A DNA stretch of 64,000 bases from Candidatus Polarisedimenticolia bacterium (GTDB taxonomy: Bacteria; Acidobacteriota; Polarisedimenticolia; Gp22-AA2; AA152), in assembly GCA_036004685.1 (NCBI GenBank), contig DASYRE010000019.1, positions 1 to 64,000 of the forward strand, written 5' to 3'. The stretch's first letter is position 1; each line of letters begins with the position of its first letter. Positions 34,874-43,989 of this stretch are shown here, in pieces. Below the pieces are notes generated by a model. It had not been told where the DNA came from and ran no database searches. It was given only the letters and a program-made list of their open reading frames with translations. Both the position numbers and the translations under genes were made by a program.

Positions 34874-36190
34874 ATGGCGGGGAAAAAGACCAGGCAGCGG
34901 CGAGCCGAGCCCGACCCCTTGGGCGGGGCCGCGAAGCGGGTTCTCTATCTCGACTGCTTTTCGGGAATCAGCGGCGACATGTTCCTGGGAATGTCGGTCG
35001 ATCTCGGCGTTCCTCTCGCCCATTTGAAGAGAGAGCTCTCCCGCCTGCCGCTGAAGGGGTACGCCCTCTCCTCCCGGCCGGTGAAGCGGGGTGAATTGTG
35101 GGGAACCCGCGTCCTCGTCCGGATTGACGGCGACCCGCACGACGGATCCCACGGACACGACCACGGCGGAGGGTTCCACGTCCATGCGGCGGGAAAGCCC
35201 GCGGGGCACCGGCATGCCGGACGGCATCCTCGCGGCATTCGCGAGATCCGCGGCCTGCTCCGGCGAAGCAGTCTCGGCGAGCGGGTCAAGTCACGGGCCC
35301 TGCGCGTCTTCGACACCCTGGTCGAGGCGGAAGCGCGCGTCCATCGCGTTCCTTCGTCCAGAGTGCACCTTCACGAAGTGGGAGCCGTGGACGCGATCGT
35401 CGACATCGTCGGGGCCTGCATCTGCCTGGAGGCCTTGAAGGTCGATCGGGTCATCGCCTCGCCGCTGCCGACCGGCTCCGGCACGATCCGCTGCGAGCAT
35501 GGAGTGTTTCCGGTCCCCGCCCCCGCCACCGTCGAGATCCTGAAAGGAAAGCCGGTCTACGGGAACGGCGCCTTAGGCGAGCTGGTCACTCCGACCGGAG
35601 CGGCGCTGGCGGCGACGCTCGCCGACGAGTTCGGCCCGATGCCCCCCCTGCGTCTTTCCCGCGTGGGCCACGGCGCCGGCAGCCGGGATCCCGAGGATCA
35701 TCCCAACCTGCTGCGCGGGTTTCTCGGGGAGTTGGACGAGCCGGCGGCGCTGCTGGAGAAGGTCACGGTGATCGAGACGACGATCGACGACCTGAACCCT
35801 CAGATCTACGGCTATCTGATGGAGCGGCTGTTCGCCGCCGGGGCGCTGGAGGTCTTCTTCACGCCGATCCAGATGAAGAAGAACCGGCCCGGGACGCTCG
35901 TGACGGTGATCGTCCCGAACGATCGGTTCGAGCCGGTCGGCGAGGTGGTCTTCCGCGAGACCACCACGATCGGGTTCCGGTACCAGAGGATGGACCGGAT
36001 CGAGCTGGGCCGCGAGATCCGCCGCGTGAAGACTCCTTACGGGACGATCGGCGTGAAGGTGTCGCTCTTCCGCGGCAAGGTCGTGCAAGCCACTCCGGAG
36101 TACGAGGACTGCCGGACGGCCGCGCTGAAGTCGCGGGTCCCGATCCGCGAGGTGCAGCGGCTGGCCTCGGAGGCCTACCACCGATCATGA
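34874..36190 (+). CDS. larC: Nickel-pincer cofactor biosynthesis protein LarC
   Basis: 438 residues. The LarC signature opens the domain (VLYLDCFSGISGDMFLGMSVDLG, residues 23-45), followed by a His-rich nickel-binding stretch (HDGSHGHDHGGGFHVHAAG...HRHAGRH). SSRVHLHEVGAVDAIVDIVGA and GELVTPTGAALAATLADEFGPMP are also present. The C-terminal half holds ETTIDDLNPQIYGYLMERLF and the NRPGTLVTVI block. LarC inserts nickel into the pyridinium pincer cofactor of LarA-type racemases. Neither larA, larB nor larE is in the window. GGAG precedes ATG 34874. Its stop overlaps the metG start (ATGA). Confidence 0.95.
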   Translation: MAGKKTRQRRAEPDPLGGAAKRVLYLDCFSGISGDMFLGMSVDLGVPLAHLKRELSRLPLKGYALSSRPVKRGELWGTRVLVRIDGDPHDGSHGHDHGGGFHVHAAGKPAGHRHAGRHPRGIREIRGLLRRSSLGERVKSRALRVFDTLVEAEARVHRVPSSRVHLHEVGAVDAIVDIVGACICLEALKVDRVIASPLPTGSGTIRCEHGVFPVPAPATVEILKGKPVYGNGALGELVTPTGAALAATLADEFGPMPPLRLSRVGHGAGSRDPEDHPNLLRGFLGELDEPAALLEKVTVIETTIDDLNPQIYGYLMERLFAAGALEVFFTPIQMKKNRPGTLVTVIVPNDRFEPVGEVVFRETTTIGFRYQRMDRIELGREIRRVKTPYGTIGVKVSLFRGKVVQATPEYEDCRTAALKSRVPIREVQRLASEAYHRS

Positions 36191-38148
36191 GCAAGTTCTA
36201 CGTCACCACCCCGATCTACTACGTCAACGATTCGCCGCACATCGGCCACGCCTACACCACCGTCGTGGCCGACGTCCTGGCCCGCTTTCACCGCATGGGC
36301 GGCGAGGAGGTCTACTTCCTCACGGGGACCGACGAGCACGGCCAGAAGATCGAGGACTCCGCCTCGGCGCGGGGGCTGACCGCCCTGGCGCTGGCCGATC
36401 AGGTGGTCGAGCGCTACCACGCGCTCTGGAAGCGCCTGATGATCACCCACGACGATTTCATCCGCACGACCGAGGAGCGGCACCAGCGCGGCGTCCTGAA
36501 GATCTACGAGAAGATCGCCGCCGCGGGAAGCGACATCTACAAGGGGCGGTACGAAGGATGGTACTGCAAGGGATGCGAGGCCTTCTACCCCGATTCGCAA
36601 ATCGTCGAGGGGCGCTGCCCCGATCAGGGCCACCCGGTCGAGCGCCTCACCGAGGAGAGCTACTTCTTCCGGCTCTCGAAGTATCAGAAGCCGCTCCTGG
36701 AGCATTACGAGAAGAACCCGGGATTCATCCTGCCCGAGACGCGGCGCAACGAGATCGTCTCGTTCGTCTCAGCGGGGCTGAGGGACCTGAGCATCAGCCG
36801 CACCTCCTTCCGGTGGGGCATCCCCTTCCCCTCCGATCCGAAGCACATCTTCTACGTCTGGTTCGACGCGCTGTCGAATTACGTGACGGCCCTCGAGTAT
36901 GCCGGCTCCGAGGGGCTGTACCGGCGATTCTGGCCCGCCGACGTGCACCTGGTGGGCAAGGACATCCTCCGCTTCCACGCCGTCTACTGGCCCGCCTTCC
37001 TCATGGCCGCGGGCATCCCGCTTCCCAGGAGCATCGTGGCCCACGGCTGGTGGCTCCGGGACGCGGCCAAGATGTCGAAGTCGCGCGGCAACGTCATCGA
37101 GCCCAACGCGCTGCTGGACGAGTTCGGGGTGGACGCCGTCCGTTACTTCCTGATGCGGGAGATGGCGTTCGGCCAGGACGCCAGCTACTCCGACGAGGCG
37201 CTGATCGACCGGAACAATTCCGATCTGGCGAACGATCTGGGGAACCTGGTGAGCCGGACGCTCAAGCTCATCGAGAACTCATGCGAGGGAAAGATCCCCG
37301 ATCCCGGCGAACGGACGCGGCGGGAGTCGCCCCTCACGTCCCCGGCGCGCGCCGCGCACCAAGGGTTCGTGGCGCGCTTTCGCGACTTCGATTTCAGCGG
37401 GGCCCTGGCGCGCGTGTGGGATCTGGTCTCCGCAGTCAACCGTTACCTGGTGGAGAACGAGCCCTGGAAGCTGCACGGTCCGGCGGCGCGGGACACTCTC
37501 GCCGAAGTCCTCTACTCCTCCGCCGAGTCGTTGCGCATCGTCGGACTGCTGATCGCTCCCGTGATGCCGAAAGCGGCGGGTGATTTGTGGAAGCAGCTGG
37601 GAATCGCGGAGGACCCGGCCCGAGGAGCCATCGATCCCTTCCGCTGGGGAGCCTTGAGCCCCGGACAGCCGACGGCGCGCGGAGCCGCCCTTTTTCCCCG
37701 CATCGACAAGAAGGCCTACATGGCCCGGGCGGCCGAGGAACCTCCGGCTCCCGGGCGCCCGGAGCGTATCTCACCTTGGAAGGAGAAGAAGATGGAGACG
37801 CAGCAGCCGCCGTCCCCCGAGGACGGGCTGACCATTGAAGAATTCCGCAAGATCCACCTGAAGGTCGGCCGGGTGATCGCCGCGGAGAAGGTGGAGGGGG
37901 CGAAGAAGCTCCTCCGCCTGCAGGTCGACCTCGGAAGCGAAGTCCGCCAGATCATCTCCGGCATCGCCGACAAATACGCCCCGGAGAGCCTCGTCGGGAA
38001 GCAGATCGTCCTGGTGGCCAATCTCAAGCCCGCCACCATCCGGGGCGTGGAGTCGCGAGGGATGCTCCTCGCCGCGGAGGACGCCTCCGGACAGGCCACG
38101 ATCGTCACCTTCGACGAGCCGGTCACGACGGGGGCGACGGTCCGCTGA
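36187..38148 (+). CDS. metG: Methionyl-tRNA synthetase
   Basis: 653 residues. The class I core has the HIGH box (PHIGHAYTT, residues 16-24) and the KMSKS loop (AAKMSKSRGNVI). A CxxC...CxxxxH zinc knuckle (YCKGCEAFYPDSQIVEGRCPDQGH) lies between them; a His replaces the usual last Cys. After the anticodon-binding helices the last 110 residues are a fused Arc1p/EMAP-like tRNA-binding OB domain (IHLKVGRVIAAEKVEGAKKLL...), which helps dimerisation and tRNA capture. It charges tRNA-Met in the cytosol. It is coupled to larC by a 4-bp overlap, an unexpected partner. Confidence 0.97.
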   Translation: MSKFYVTTPIYYVNDSPHIGHAYTTVVADVLARFHRMGGEEVYFLTGTDEHGQKIEDSASARGLTALALADQVVERYHALWKRLMITHDDFIRTTEERHQRGVLKIYEKIAAAGSDIYKGRYEGWYCKGCEAFYPDSQIVEGRCPDQGHPVERLTEESYFFRLSKYQKPLLEHYEKNPGFILPETRRNEIVSFVSAGLRDLSISRTSFRWGIPFPSDPKHIFYVWFDALSNYVTALEYAGSEGLYRRFWPADVHLVGKDILRFHAVYWPAFLMAAGIPLPRSIVAHGWWLRDAAKMSKSRGNVIEPNALLDEFGVDAVRYFLMREMAFGQDASYSDEALIDRNNSDLANDLGNLVSRTLKLIENSCEGKIPDPGERTRRESPLTSPARAAHQGFVARFRDFDFSGALARVWDLVSAVNRYLVENEPWKLHGPAARDTLAEVLYSSAESLRIVGLLIAPVMPKAAGDLWKQLGIAEDPARGAIDPFRWGALSPGQPTARGAALFPRIDKKAYMARAAEEPPAPGRPERISPWKEKKMETQQPPSPEDGLTIEEFRKIHLKVGRVIAAEKVEGAKKLLRLQVDLGSEVRQIISGIADKYAPESLVGKQIVLVANLKPATIRGVESRGMLLAAEDASGQATIVTFDEPVTTGATVR

Positions 38149-38155
38149 AGCCGGA

Positions 38156-38932
38156 ATGGCCTTCACCGATTCCCACACCCACCTGACTCTCGATGCGTTC
38201 GACGCCGATCGCGACGCCGTGATCGCCCGCGCCCGCGAGGCGCTGCGCTACGTCTGCACCATCGGCTCGCTGGCCCGCGACGCCGAGGCGGCGCGCGATC
38301 TCTCCGAGCGCCACGACTTCCTCTACTGGACTGCGGGACTGCACCCGCACGACGCCAAGCTCTGGGAGCCCGACTCCGCGGCCCGTCTGGAGTCGCTCGC
38401 CCGCCACCCGCGCCTGCTCGCCATCGGCGAGATCGGCCTCGACTACCATTACGATCATTCCCCGCGCGACCGGCAGCGCGAGGTGTTCGCCGAGCAGATC
38501 CGCCTCGCGCGTCGCCTGCGCCTGCCGATCGTGATCCACACGCGCGAGGCACACGACGACACGCTGCGCATCCTTGACGTCGAAAAGGCGGAAGAAGTCG
38601 GAGGGGTCTTCCACTGTTTCTCAGGCAACGCCGAGATGGCCCGCTTCGCCGTCGATCACGGTTTCCGCATCTCGTTCTCCGGAAGCCTCACCTTCAAGAA
38701 CGCCGAGGAGCTGCGCGAAGTCGCCCGCAGCGTCCCGCCCGAGCGGCTCCTCACCGAGACCGATGCACCCTTCCTCTCCCCCCACCCCCACCGCGGCAAG
38801 AGAAACGAGCCCGCCCGCGTCCTCGAAGTGGTGACGAAGCTCGCCGAGCTCCACGCCATGAGCCCGCAAACGATGGGCGACCTCACCACCCGGAACTTCG
38901 AACAGGCCTTCCCGCGACTCCAAGCATCCTGA
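38156..38932 (+). CDS. tatD: TatD family metal-dependent deoxyribonuclease
   Basis: 258 residues of the TatD amidohydrolase family: FTDSHTHLTLDAFD at the start, AIGEIGLDYHYDHSPRDRQREVF, the VIHTREAHDDTL strand, GVFHCFSGN, and LLTETDAPFLSPHPHRGKRNEP. All metal ligands (HxH, E, H, H, D) are in place. TatD proteins are 3'-5' exonucleases or aminoacyl-tRNA proofreaders. It begins 8 bp after metG, a conserved metG-tatD pairing in many bacteria. The downstream gap holds a remnant repeat terminus. Confidence 0.95.
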   Translation: MAFTDSHTHLTLDAFDADRDAVIARAREALRYVCTIGSLARDAEAARDLSERHDFLYWTAGLHPHDAKLWEPDSAARLESLARHPRLLAIGEIGLDYHYDHSPRDRQREVFAEQIRLARRLRLPIVIHTREAHDDTLRILDVEKAEEVGGVFHCFSGNAEMARFAVDHGFRISFSGSLTFKNAEELREVARSVPPERLLTETDAPFLSPHPHRGKRNEPARVLEVVTKLAELHAMSPQTMGDLTTRNFEQAFPRLQAS

Positions 38933-38984
38933 GCAAGGCTCTTCTCGGACTCCCAGGAGATTCCTCGGGGATGCATCGGCGTCC

Positions 38985-39014
38985 GGATGTAACGGGATTT
39001 CTGGGACGCGACAC
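38985..39014 (+). repeat. Solo terminus of the MITE-like family, copy C
   Basis: The 30 bp here match the right ends of copies A and B (gatgtaac-g-gattt-c-tg-gacgcgacac), followed by TA. No other part of the element is found in the adjacent DNA, so it is a truncated remnant. It ends two bases before the stop codon of the minus-strand matrixin-like gene. Confidence 0.7.
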
Positions 39015-39016
39015 TA

Positions 39017-41569
39017 CTAAGGGCAGGTGGCGGTGAGGGAGGACTTGGGGCGCTCCGTCGAGCCGCCGGCGGCGGTGCGGGCGAACCCGAGGCTCCCTTC
39101 GCCGACCGCATTACGTCCCGTGACGAGGTAGTAGAACCCCGAACCTAGGGCTGGAACGGCCGGATCCGCCGCCAGGGGCGCGGTCAGGCCGCAGGCGAGC
39201 GGTGAGCCGTAGCTGTCCGCCAGCCCGTCGAGGTTGGAATCGGTGAGGGGCAGACCGCCACGATACAGGTTGTAGGTGGAGGAGGCCGGATCGGCGGACC
39301 ATATCAATTGGGGGCCGGCCCAAGCCAGCGACGAGCCGGGCGCTTGCTCGGGGGGCGCCGCCGTGGGGACGATGACGAAGGCCCCGCTGAGCGCGGCCTT
39401 CCGGGTGGAGGTCTGGATGAAGATGCTCCGGGGGCCGGGCGCCGCCGACGCGTTGATCGCGGTGGACATGGCGAAGAGATCGATCCCGTCCACGGTCGTC
39501 GCGAAATCGGAGCCGGGGGAATTCACGAGCGTCACGCCCGCGCCCGACACGTTCATCGAAAGCGTCGGATCGTTCGGAATGCCGGGCCCTCCCACGAGGA
39601 GATCGAAAGTGGTGCCCTGAGTGAAGAACTTCGGAAAGATGTCGGCCGTCCAGAGGGGATCGTCGAAGCCCTGCCCGAGGGCGGCTGTGCCGCTGTAGAT
39701 CGCGTTCATCGAATCGGTGCCGATGTGCAGGTCGTAGAAAGCGCTGGCGCCGGCTCCCGAGGCTGCCGAGACTCTAAGATAAAAGGTCGCCGGAAGCGGC
39801 CCCACTGCCATGCCGGCGAAGGTGAAATCGATCAGGCTGTCAAGATTGGTCGGAGAGCCGCCGATGTCGGTGTTCACCGCCAGCTGCACGCCGTCGGAGC
39901 GGAACAGGGTCAGCGTCGGGTTCAAGGTCGATCCGGCGCGGTTGGCCGAGACCTCCGCGATGATCCGATCCCCGAAGCCGGCGCTGAAGCTATAAAAATC
40001 GACGTCCCCCGAGGTGATGATGATGCCGCCCCGATGCTGGCCGATCGCGGCCGCATCGGCCGCGGCGATGCTGTTGTTGTCGTTGGTGCCGACGATGTCG
40101 ACCTCCGGGATCGCCTTGTTGACGTGCAGGGTGTAGAAGAAGCCGGGACCGCCGATCGGCGGGTCCCCACCTGCGAGATTGCTGAAATCCTCGACCCGGA
40201 CGAAGAAAGTGCCGGTCGCCGCCAGGCGCCGGACGATGCGCGAATCGGGCTGTTTCCCGAGGAAGTCGTCGTTCTGCACGATGGTCGTCGTCCCGTCGGT
40301 GGAAATCAGCGTGATGACCGGATCGAGCGGGAAGCCGTCGCCACTGCCGTCGCAGTCGATGCTGATGATGTCGCCCGTCACGCCCGGGAAGCTGAAGAAG
40401 TCGAGATCGCCCGCCGGATTGCTGATCCCCGAGGTGAGCGCCTCCAGGGCCACCGGGTTCGCCGCGCCCGAAGTGTTGTTCGCCTCGGTCTCGGCCCCGT
40501 AGAGATTCCCCAAGTTGACGTCGTTGCCCGGCGAGTTCGCTCCCGCCACTACGGGAATGAGTGACGGCGACGCATTGCCGCCGACGAACGTCGTCACGAA
40601 CGCCGTGAAGGCGTTCATCGAGTCGCTCTGGCTCAGGTCCTGCTCGACCGTAACGCCGTCCAGGGGCTCGGCATAGACGTTGTAGCTTCCCGGCGCCAGG
40701 ACGGGAAGCGTGTAGGAGCCGTCCAGCCCGGAGACGTCGCTGACGACGGCGGCGCCGGTCGGATCGAGGGCCACCACGTGCGCGCCGGGCACGGCGAGGC
40801 CCCCGGAAGTCCGGACCGCCCCGGTGATGCTTCCGGTGACCAGGCTCAGATCTCCGTCTCCCGCCTGCAGTCCGGCGATTCCCGCTCCGGCGGCCGTCTC
40901 CGGATAGACGAACGAATCGCCCAGCCGATCGTCCGGCGCGAGACTGCGCTGGAACTGCTCGCCGTCGGCGCCGACGGGGAACATGACCGCCGAGACGATC
41001 CCGGCATGATCCAAGCCGGTGACGTGCCCCAGCTCATGGGTCGCGATCCCCTGGATGTCGAAGGATCCCGCGGGAGTCGGGGTGGCGGTGGAGAACGGCA
41101 AGGTGCCATTGAAGATCAGATCGGCGTCGCTGATGATCCCCGTCGGACCGTCGATGTTCAGGAACGTGGCGGCGATGGCAGAGCTTCCCGCCCCGAAGAC
41201 GGCCCCCGTCTCGTCGAAAAAGATCGAATTCTTGCCGTCGCTCTGGTTGAAGGCGGTTCCCGTGCCAATCGTCGGGGTGGCGAAGACGAAGTAGTCGGTG
41301 CTGATCTGATTCCAGGCCTTTTGCCCGGCGATGATGGCGTCGTTGTCGCTGGTGTTGGGATTGGGGACGTTGTCCGAGCCGGCGGAGCTGATGAGCATCG
41401 GCAGCGGCAGGGAGCCCACGGGCCAATGCGCGGGGGGAGCGACCAGATTCAGAACGCGGATTAGAGTGAATCCCCGTCCGAGCGTGGCGGTGGCGAGAAC
41501 CAGAGCGGCGCCGAAGAAGATTATCCGTGCGGGGCGCCGGCGCCCCACCGCGGCTCCGGACGGTCTCAT
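39017..41569 (-). CDS. Large secreted matrixin-like metalloprotease
   Basis: 850 residues with a signal peptide (IIFFGAALVLATATL). The catalytic domain shows the metzincin zinc motif HELGHVTGLDH (ligands His178, His182, His188; Glu179 catalytic) and the Met-turn VMFP (Met196). A carboxypeptidase-regulatory-like domain (ITGAVRTSGGLAVPGAHVVALD...) comes next. Two pre-peptidase C-terminal (PPC-type) beta modules (GDLDFFSFPGVTGDIISI and GDVDFYSFSAGFGDRI) follow, then an IPT-like stretch. The last 90 residues are the same fibronectin-like end found in the subtilase at 9516-13121 (STYNLYRGG...GFYYLVTGRNAVGEGSLG...). It is coupled by ATGA to an upstream small secreted protein. Confidence 0.88.
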   Translation of the reverse strand: MRPSGAAVGRRRPARIIFFGAALVLATATLGRGFTLIRVLNLVAPPAHWPVGSLPLPMLISSAGSDNVPNPNTSDNDAIIAGQKAWNQISTDYFVFATPTIGTGTAFNQSDGKNSIFFDETGAVFGAGSSAIAATFLNIDGPTGIISDADLIFNGTLPFSTATPTPAGSFDIQGIATHELGHVTGLDHAGIVSAVMFPVGADGEQFQRSLAPDDRLGDSFVYPETAAGAGIAGLQAGDGDLSLVTGSITGAVRTSGGLAVPGAHVVALDPTGAAVVSDVSGLDGSYTLPVLAPGSYNVYAEPLDGVTVEQDLSQSDSMNAFTAFVTTFVGGNASPSLIPVVAGANSPGNDVNLGNLYGAETEANNTSGAANPVALEALTSGISNPAGDLDFFSFPGVTGDIISIDCDGSGDGFPLDPVITLISTDGTTTIVQNDDFLGKQPDSRIVRRLAATGTFFVRVEDFSNLAGGDPPIGGPGFFYTLHVNKAIPEVDIVGTNDNNSIAAADAAAIGQHRGGIIITSGDVDFYSFSAGFGDRIIAEVSANRAGSTLNPTLTLFRSDGVQLAVNTDIGGSPTNLDSLIDFTFAGMAVGPLPATFYLRVSAASGAGASAFYDLHIGTDSMNAIYSGTAALGQGFDDPLWTADIFPKFFTQGTTFDLLVGGPGIPNDPTLSMNVSGAGVTLVNSPGSDFATTVDGIDLFAMSTAINASAAPGPRSIFIQTSTRKAALSGAFVIVPTAAPPEQAPGSSLAWAGPQLIWSADPASSTYNLYRGGLPLTDSNLDGLADSYGSPLACGLTAPLAADPAVPALGSGFYYLVTGRNAVGEGSLGFARTAAGGSTERPKSSLTATCP

Positions 41570-42165
41570 CGAGGCGCCCCGTGACCCTGCTGCTGCTCGA
41601 CGAGACTCCGGACCCTCTCCATGAAATCGGTGAACGATCCCCCCAGCGCGGGCCCGGCCCGGCCGGCGGCTCCCGGCTTGTCGGGAACGAGAGAGCCCGC
41701 GGTCGCCGGGCTGAGGCCTTCCACGCGCCGGATCCCCCCCGGCCCGAGGGTCGGGCGGAAGGCTCCCTGGAAGATGCCCATCACTTGCGGGTAGCCGCCC
41801 GAGTCCTCCCCGGTCAGGAAGACCAGGATCTCCTGCTTGGCGGAGAATCGCGGAGTGCCCGGAACGTAGATGACTTGATCGCCGTCACGCCCGCCAAGCT
41901 GCCGGAAGGTGATGGCGCCGCCGGTCGCCGCGCGGCCCTTTAGGACCTCCCGCGGCATCACCGTGACGTAAGTGTAAAGCCGCGCTCGGCCGCCCTCCCA
42001 GGCGACGTGGGTCTCCTGGACGGTTCCATGGACGATGGTGGTGGATCGCTGGACGAGCTCGGGAAGGGTCTGGGCCTGGACGGTCGTGGCCTGCACGGCA
42101 GGACTCGAACCGACGAGGAGCAGGAGCGGCACGATCCAAAGCACGGTGCGGTACGGACTTCTCAA
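41566..42165 (-). CDS. Small secreted protein, cotranscribed with the matrixin-like protease
   Basis: 199 residues from the TTG at 42165, which has GGGAGGGGG right before it; a GTG at 42192 is less well placed. A signal peptide (VLWIVPLLLLVGSSPAVQA) is followed by TLPELVQRSTTIVHGTVQETHVAW, a beta-barrel-like stretch (YTYVTVMPREVLKGRAATGGAITFRQLGG) and GTPRFSAKQEILVFLTGE. This pattern recurs in secreted proteins encoded beside matrixin-like proteases in this kind of bacterium, but I have no family name. A chaperone or inhibitor of the protease is possible (inference from the 4-bp overlap). Confidence 0.7.
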   Translation of the reverse strand: MRSPYRTVLWIVPLLLLVGSSPAVQATTVQAQTLPELVQRSTTIVHGTVQETHVAWEGGRARLYTYVTVMPREVLKGRAATGGAITFRQLGGRDGDQVIYVPGTPRFSAKQEILVFLTGEDSGGYPQVMGIFQGAFRPTLGPGGIRRVEGLSPATAGSLVPDKPGAAGRAGPALGGSFTDFMERVRSLVEQQQGHGAPR

Positions 42166-42270
42166 GACCCCCTCCCGATCGTCCCGGTTCACGTCCTCAA
42201 TTGTCTCGGATCCCTGTAAATTTACTGGAGAGGGGGGGGACTTTCAAGGGGAATCGCCCGGGAACGCAGG

Positions 42271-42299
42271 TTGACCCTCCCCGGGGCGCCGCCTATACT
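42271..42299 (+). promoter_or_regulatory. Sigma-70 promoter of the FHA-GAF-PP2C gene
   Basis: TTGACC (42271-42276), 17 bp, TATACT (42294-42299). The message would start near 42306, which rules out in-frame start codons upstream and supports ATG 42337. Confidence 0.7.
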
Positions 42300-42336
42300 G
42301 CCCAACAAGTTCCGGCGCTCTCCGGAGATGCATCGC

Positions 42337-43989
42337 ATGGATTTCGTCGTCGTCAAGACGGCCGATGGAAAGACCTTCCGCCGTGAGCTGAACCTTCCCA
42401 AGATCGTGATCGGGCGGTCATCCCGGAGCGATCTGGTCGTCCCCGACCTGTCCCTGTCGCGGGTCCACGCCGAGCTGTACCGTGACGGCGAGAACTACCT
42501 GATCAAGGACGCCGGCAGCAAGAACGGCACGTTCCTCAACGACCGGCCCGTCATCTCCCCGACGCTGCTCCGGAAGGGGGACAAGATCGGCCTCGGGACC
42601 GCGGCGGTCTGGTTCAACTCGGAGCCCCAGAGCCGGGTGGAGATCACCGACAATCCGACTCCGGTCGCGGGGACCACCGTCGTCCCCGTCGAGCAGCTCC
42701 TCTCCGATCCCTCCACGCTCGGAAGCACGACCTCACCGGGCGATCGCTCGGCGTCCCGGCCCCTCGAGATCCTCCAGAAGGCGGGCGACCAGCTGATTGC
42801 GCTGGCGCCGCTCGACGAGCTTCTGGGGTCGATCATGGATCTGATGTTCGAAGCGGTCCGACCGGAGCGCGGCTTCCTGATGCTGCTGAATCCCACTACC
42901 GGGGCCCTGGAGCCGAAGGTGATCCGGGACGAGAAGCGCAGCGCCGGCGGCGAAATCGCCCTGAGCCGCCACATCGCCGACATGGTGGTGCACGGGAAAC
43001 AGTCGGTCCTGACCTCGGACGCCATGCACGATCCGCGCTTCGAGCAGGGCGAGAGCATCATGGCGCAGGGGATCCGCTCCGCGATGTGCGTGCCGCTCTG
43101 GAACAGCCGGGAAGTGATGGGCCTCGTCTATGTCGACAGCCGGATCCGCAGCAACTCCTTCACGGCGGCCGACCTGCGCATCTTGTCGAACCTCGCCAAC
43201 GTGGCGGCTGTGAAGATCGAGAACAACCGGCTCTTCGAGAGGACCTTGCAGGTCCGGGCGCTGGAGCGCGACCTGGAGCTGGCCGCGGCGATCCAGCGCA
43301 ACCTGATGCCGCGCGCCTGCCCGCCCGTGAAGGGGTTCGATATCGCGGGGACCAACCTCCCCTGCCGCACGGTGGGGGGCGACACTTTCGACTTCCTGCC
43401 GCGCGCCGGCAGCCTGCTGTGGGTGGCGATCGGCGACGTGGCCGGGAAGGGCCTTCCCGCGGCGATGATCATGTCCCACTTCCAGGCGATGCTGCGCGGG
43501 CTCGCCGAGGCGGATCGCCCGCTGTCCCAGCTGGTGGGCCGCCTCAACGACAATCTCTCACGGACGCTCTCGGTCAACCAGTTCATCTCCTTCTGCGTCG
43601 TCGAGCTCGAGCCGGAGGAGGGGATCCTGAGGTACGTGAACGCGGGGCACAACCCTCCCTTCATGGTGCGGGCCTCAGGGGAGGTGGATCGCTTTCACGG
43701 CAGCGGCCCCGTCCTGGGCGTCGTGCCCGGAGTCCCCTACCCGGCCCACGAGACGCGGATGGACGTGGGGGACACCTTGCTTCTCTACAGCGATGGAGCC
43801 ACCGAGAGCCAGAATCCCGCCGAGGAGGAATTCGGCGAGGACCGGCTCATCTCCTGCCTGAAACAGGTGACTCTCACCGGCAGCGAGGCCGGGTTGGCGA
43901 AGCTCGAGGGAAGCATCCTGGGATTCTGCGGATTGGCCCCGCGTTACGACGACATCACGCTCCTGTTGATGCGCCGGATCGGGCCATGA
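42337..43989 (+). CDS. FHA-GAF-PP2C (RsbU/SpoIIE-type) serine phosphatase
   Basis: 550 residues in three modules. An FHA domain (IGRSSRSDLVVPDLSLSRVHAEL...KDAGSKNGTFLND, residues about 25-80) binds phosphothreonine. A GAF sensor domain (LDELLGSIMDLMFEAVRPERGFLML...IRSAMCVPLWNSREVMGLVYVDS) sits at about 155-315. A SpoIIE/PP2C phosphatase domain (ELAAAIQRNLMP, GGDTFDFLPR, AIGDVAGKGLPAAMIMSHFQAML, GHNPPFMV, LLYSDGATES) is C-terminal. The acidic metal ligands are present. Such proteins dephosphorylate anti-anti-sigma factors in partner-switching pathways; no partner gene is adjacent. Its stop overlaps the next start (ATGA). Confidence 0.93.
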   Translation: MDFVVVKTADGKTFRRELNLPKIVIGRSSRSDLVVPDLSLSRVHAELYRDGENYLIKDAGSKNGTFLNDRPVISPTLLRKGDKIGLGTAAVWFNSEPQSRVEITDNPTPVAGTTVVPVEQLLSDPSTLGSTTSPGDRSASRPLEILQKAGDQLIALAPLDELLGSIMDLMFEAVRPERGFLMLLNPTTGALEPKVIRDEKRSAGGEIALSRHIADMVVHGKQSVLTSDAMHDPRFEQGESIMAQGIRSAMCVPLWNSREVMGLVYVDSRIRSNSFTAADLRILSNLANVAAVKIENNRLFERTLQVRALERDLELAAAIQRNLMPRACPPVKGFDIAGTNLPCRTVGGDTFDFLPRAGSLLWVAIGDVAGKGLPAAMIMSHFQAMLRGLAEADRPLSQLVGRLNDNLSRTLSVNQFISFCVVELEPEEGILRYVNAGHNPPFMVRASGEVDRFHGSGPVLGVVPGVPYPAHETRMDVGDTLLLYSDGATESQNPAEEEFGEDRLISCLKQVTLTGSEAGLAKLEGSILGFCGLAPRYDDITLLLMRRIGP

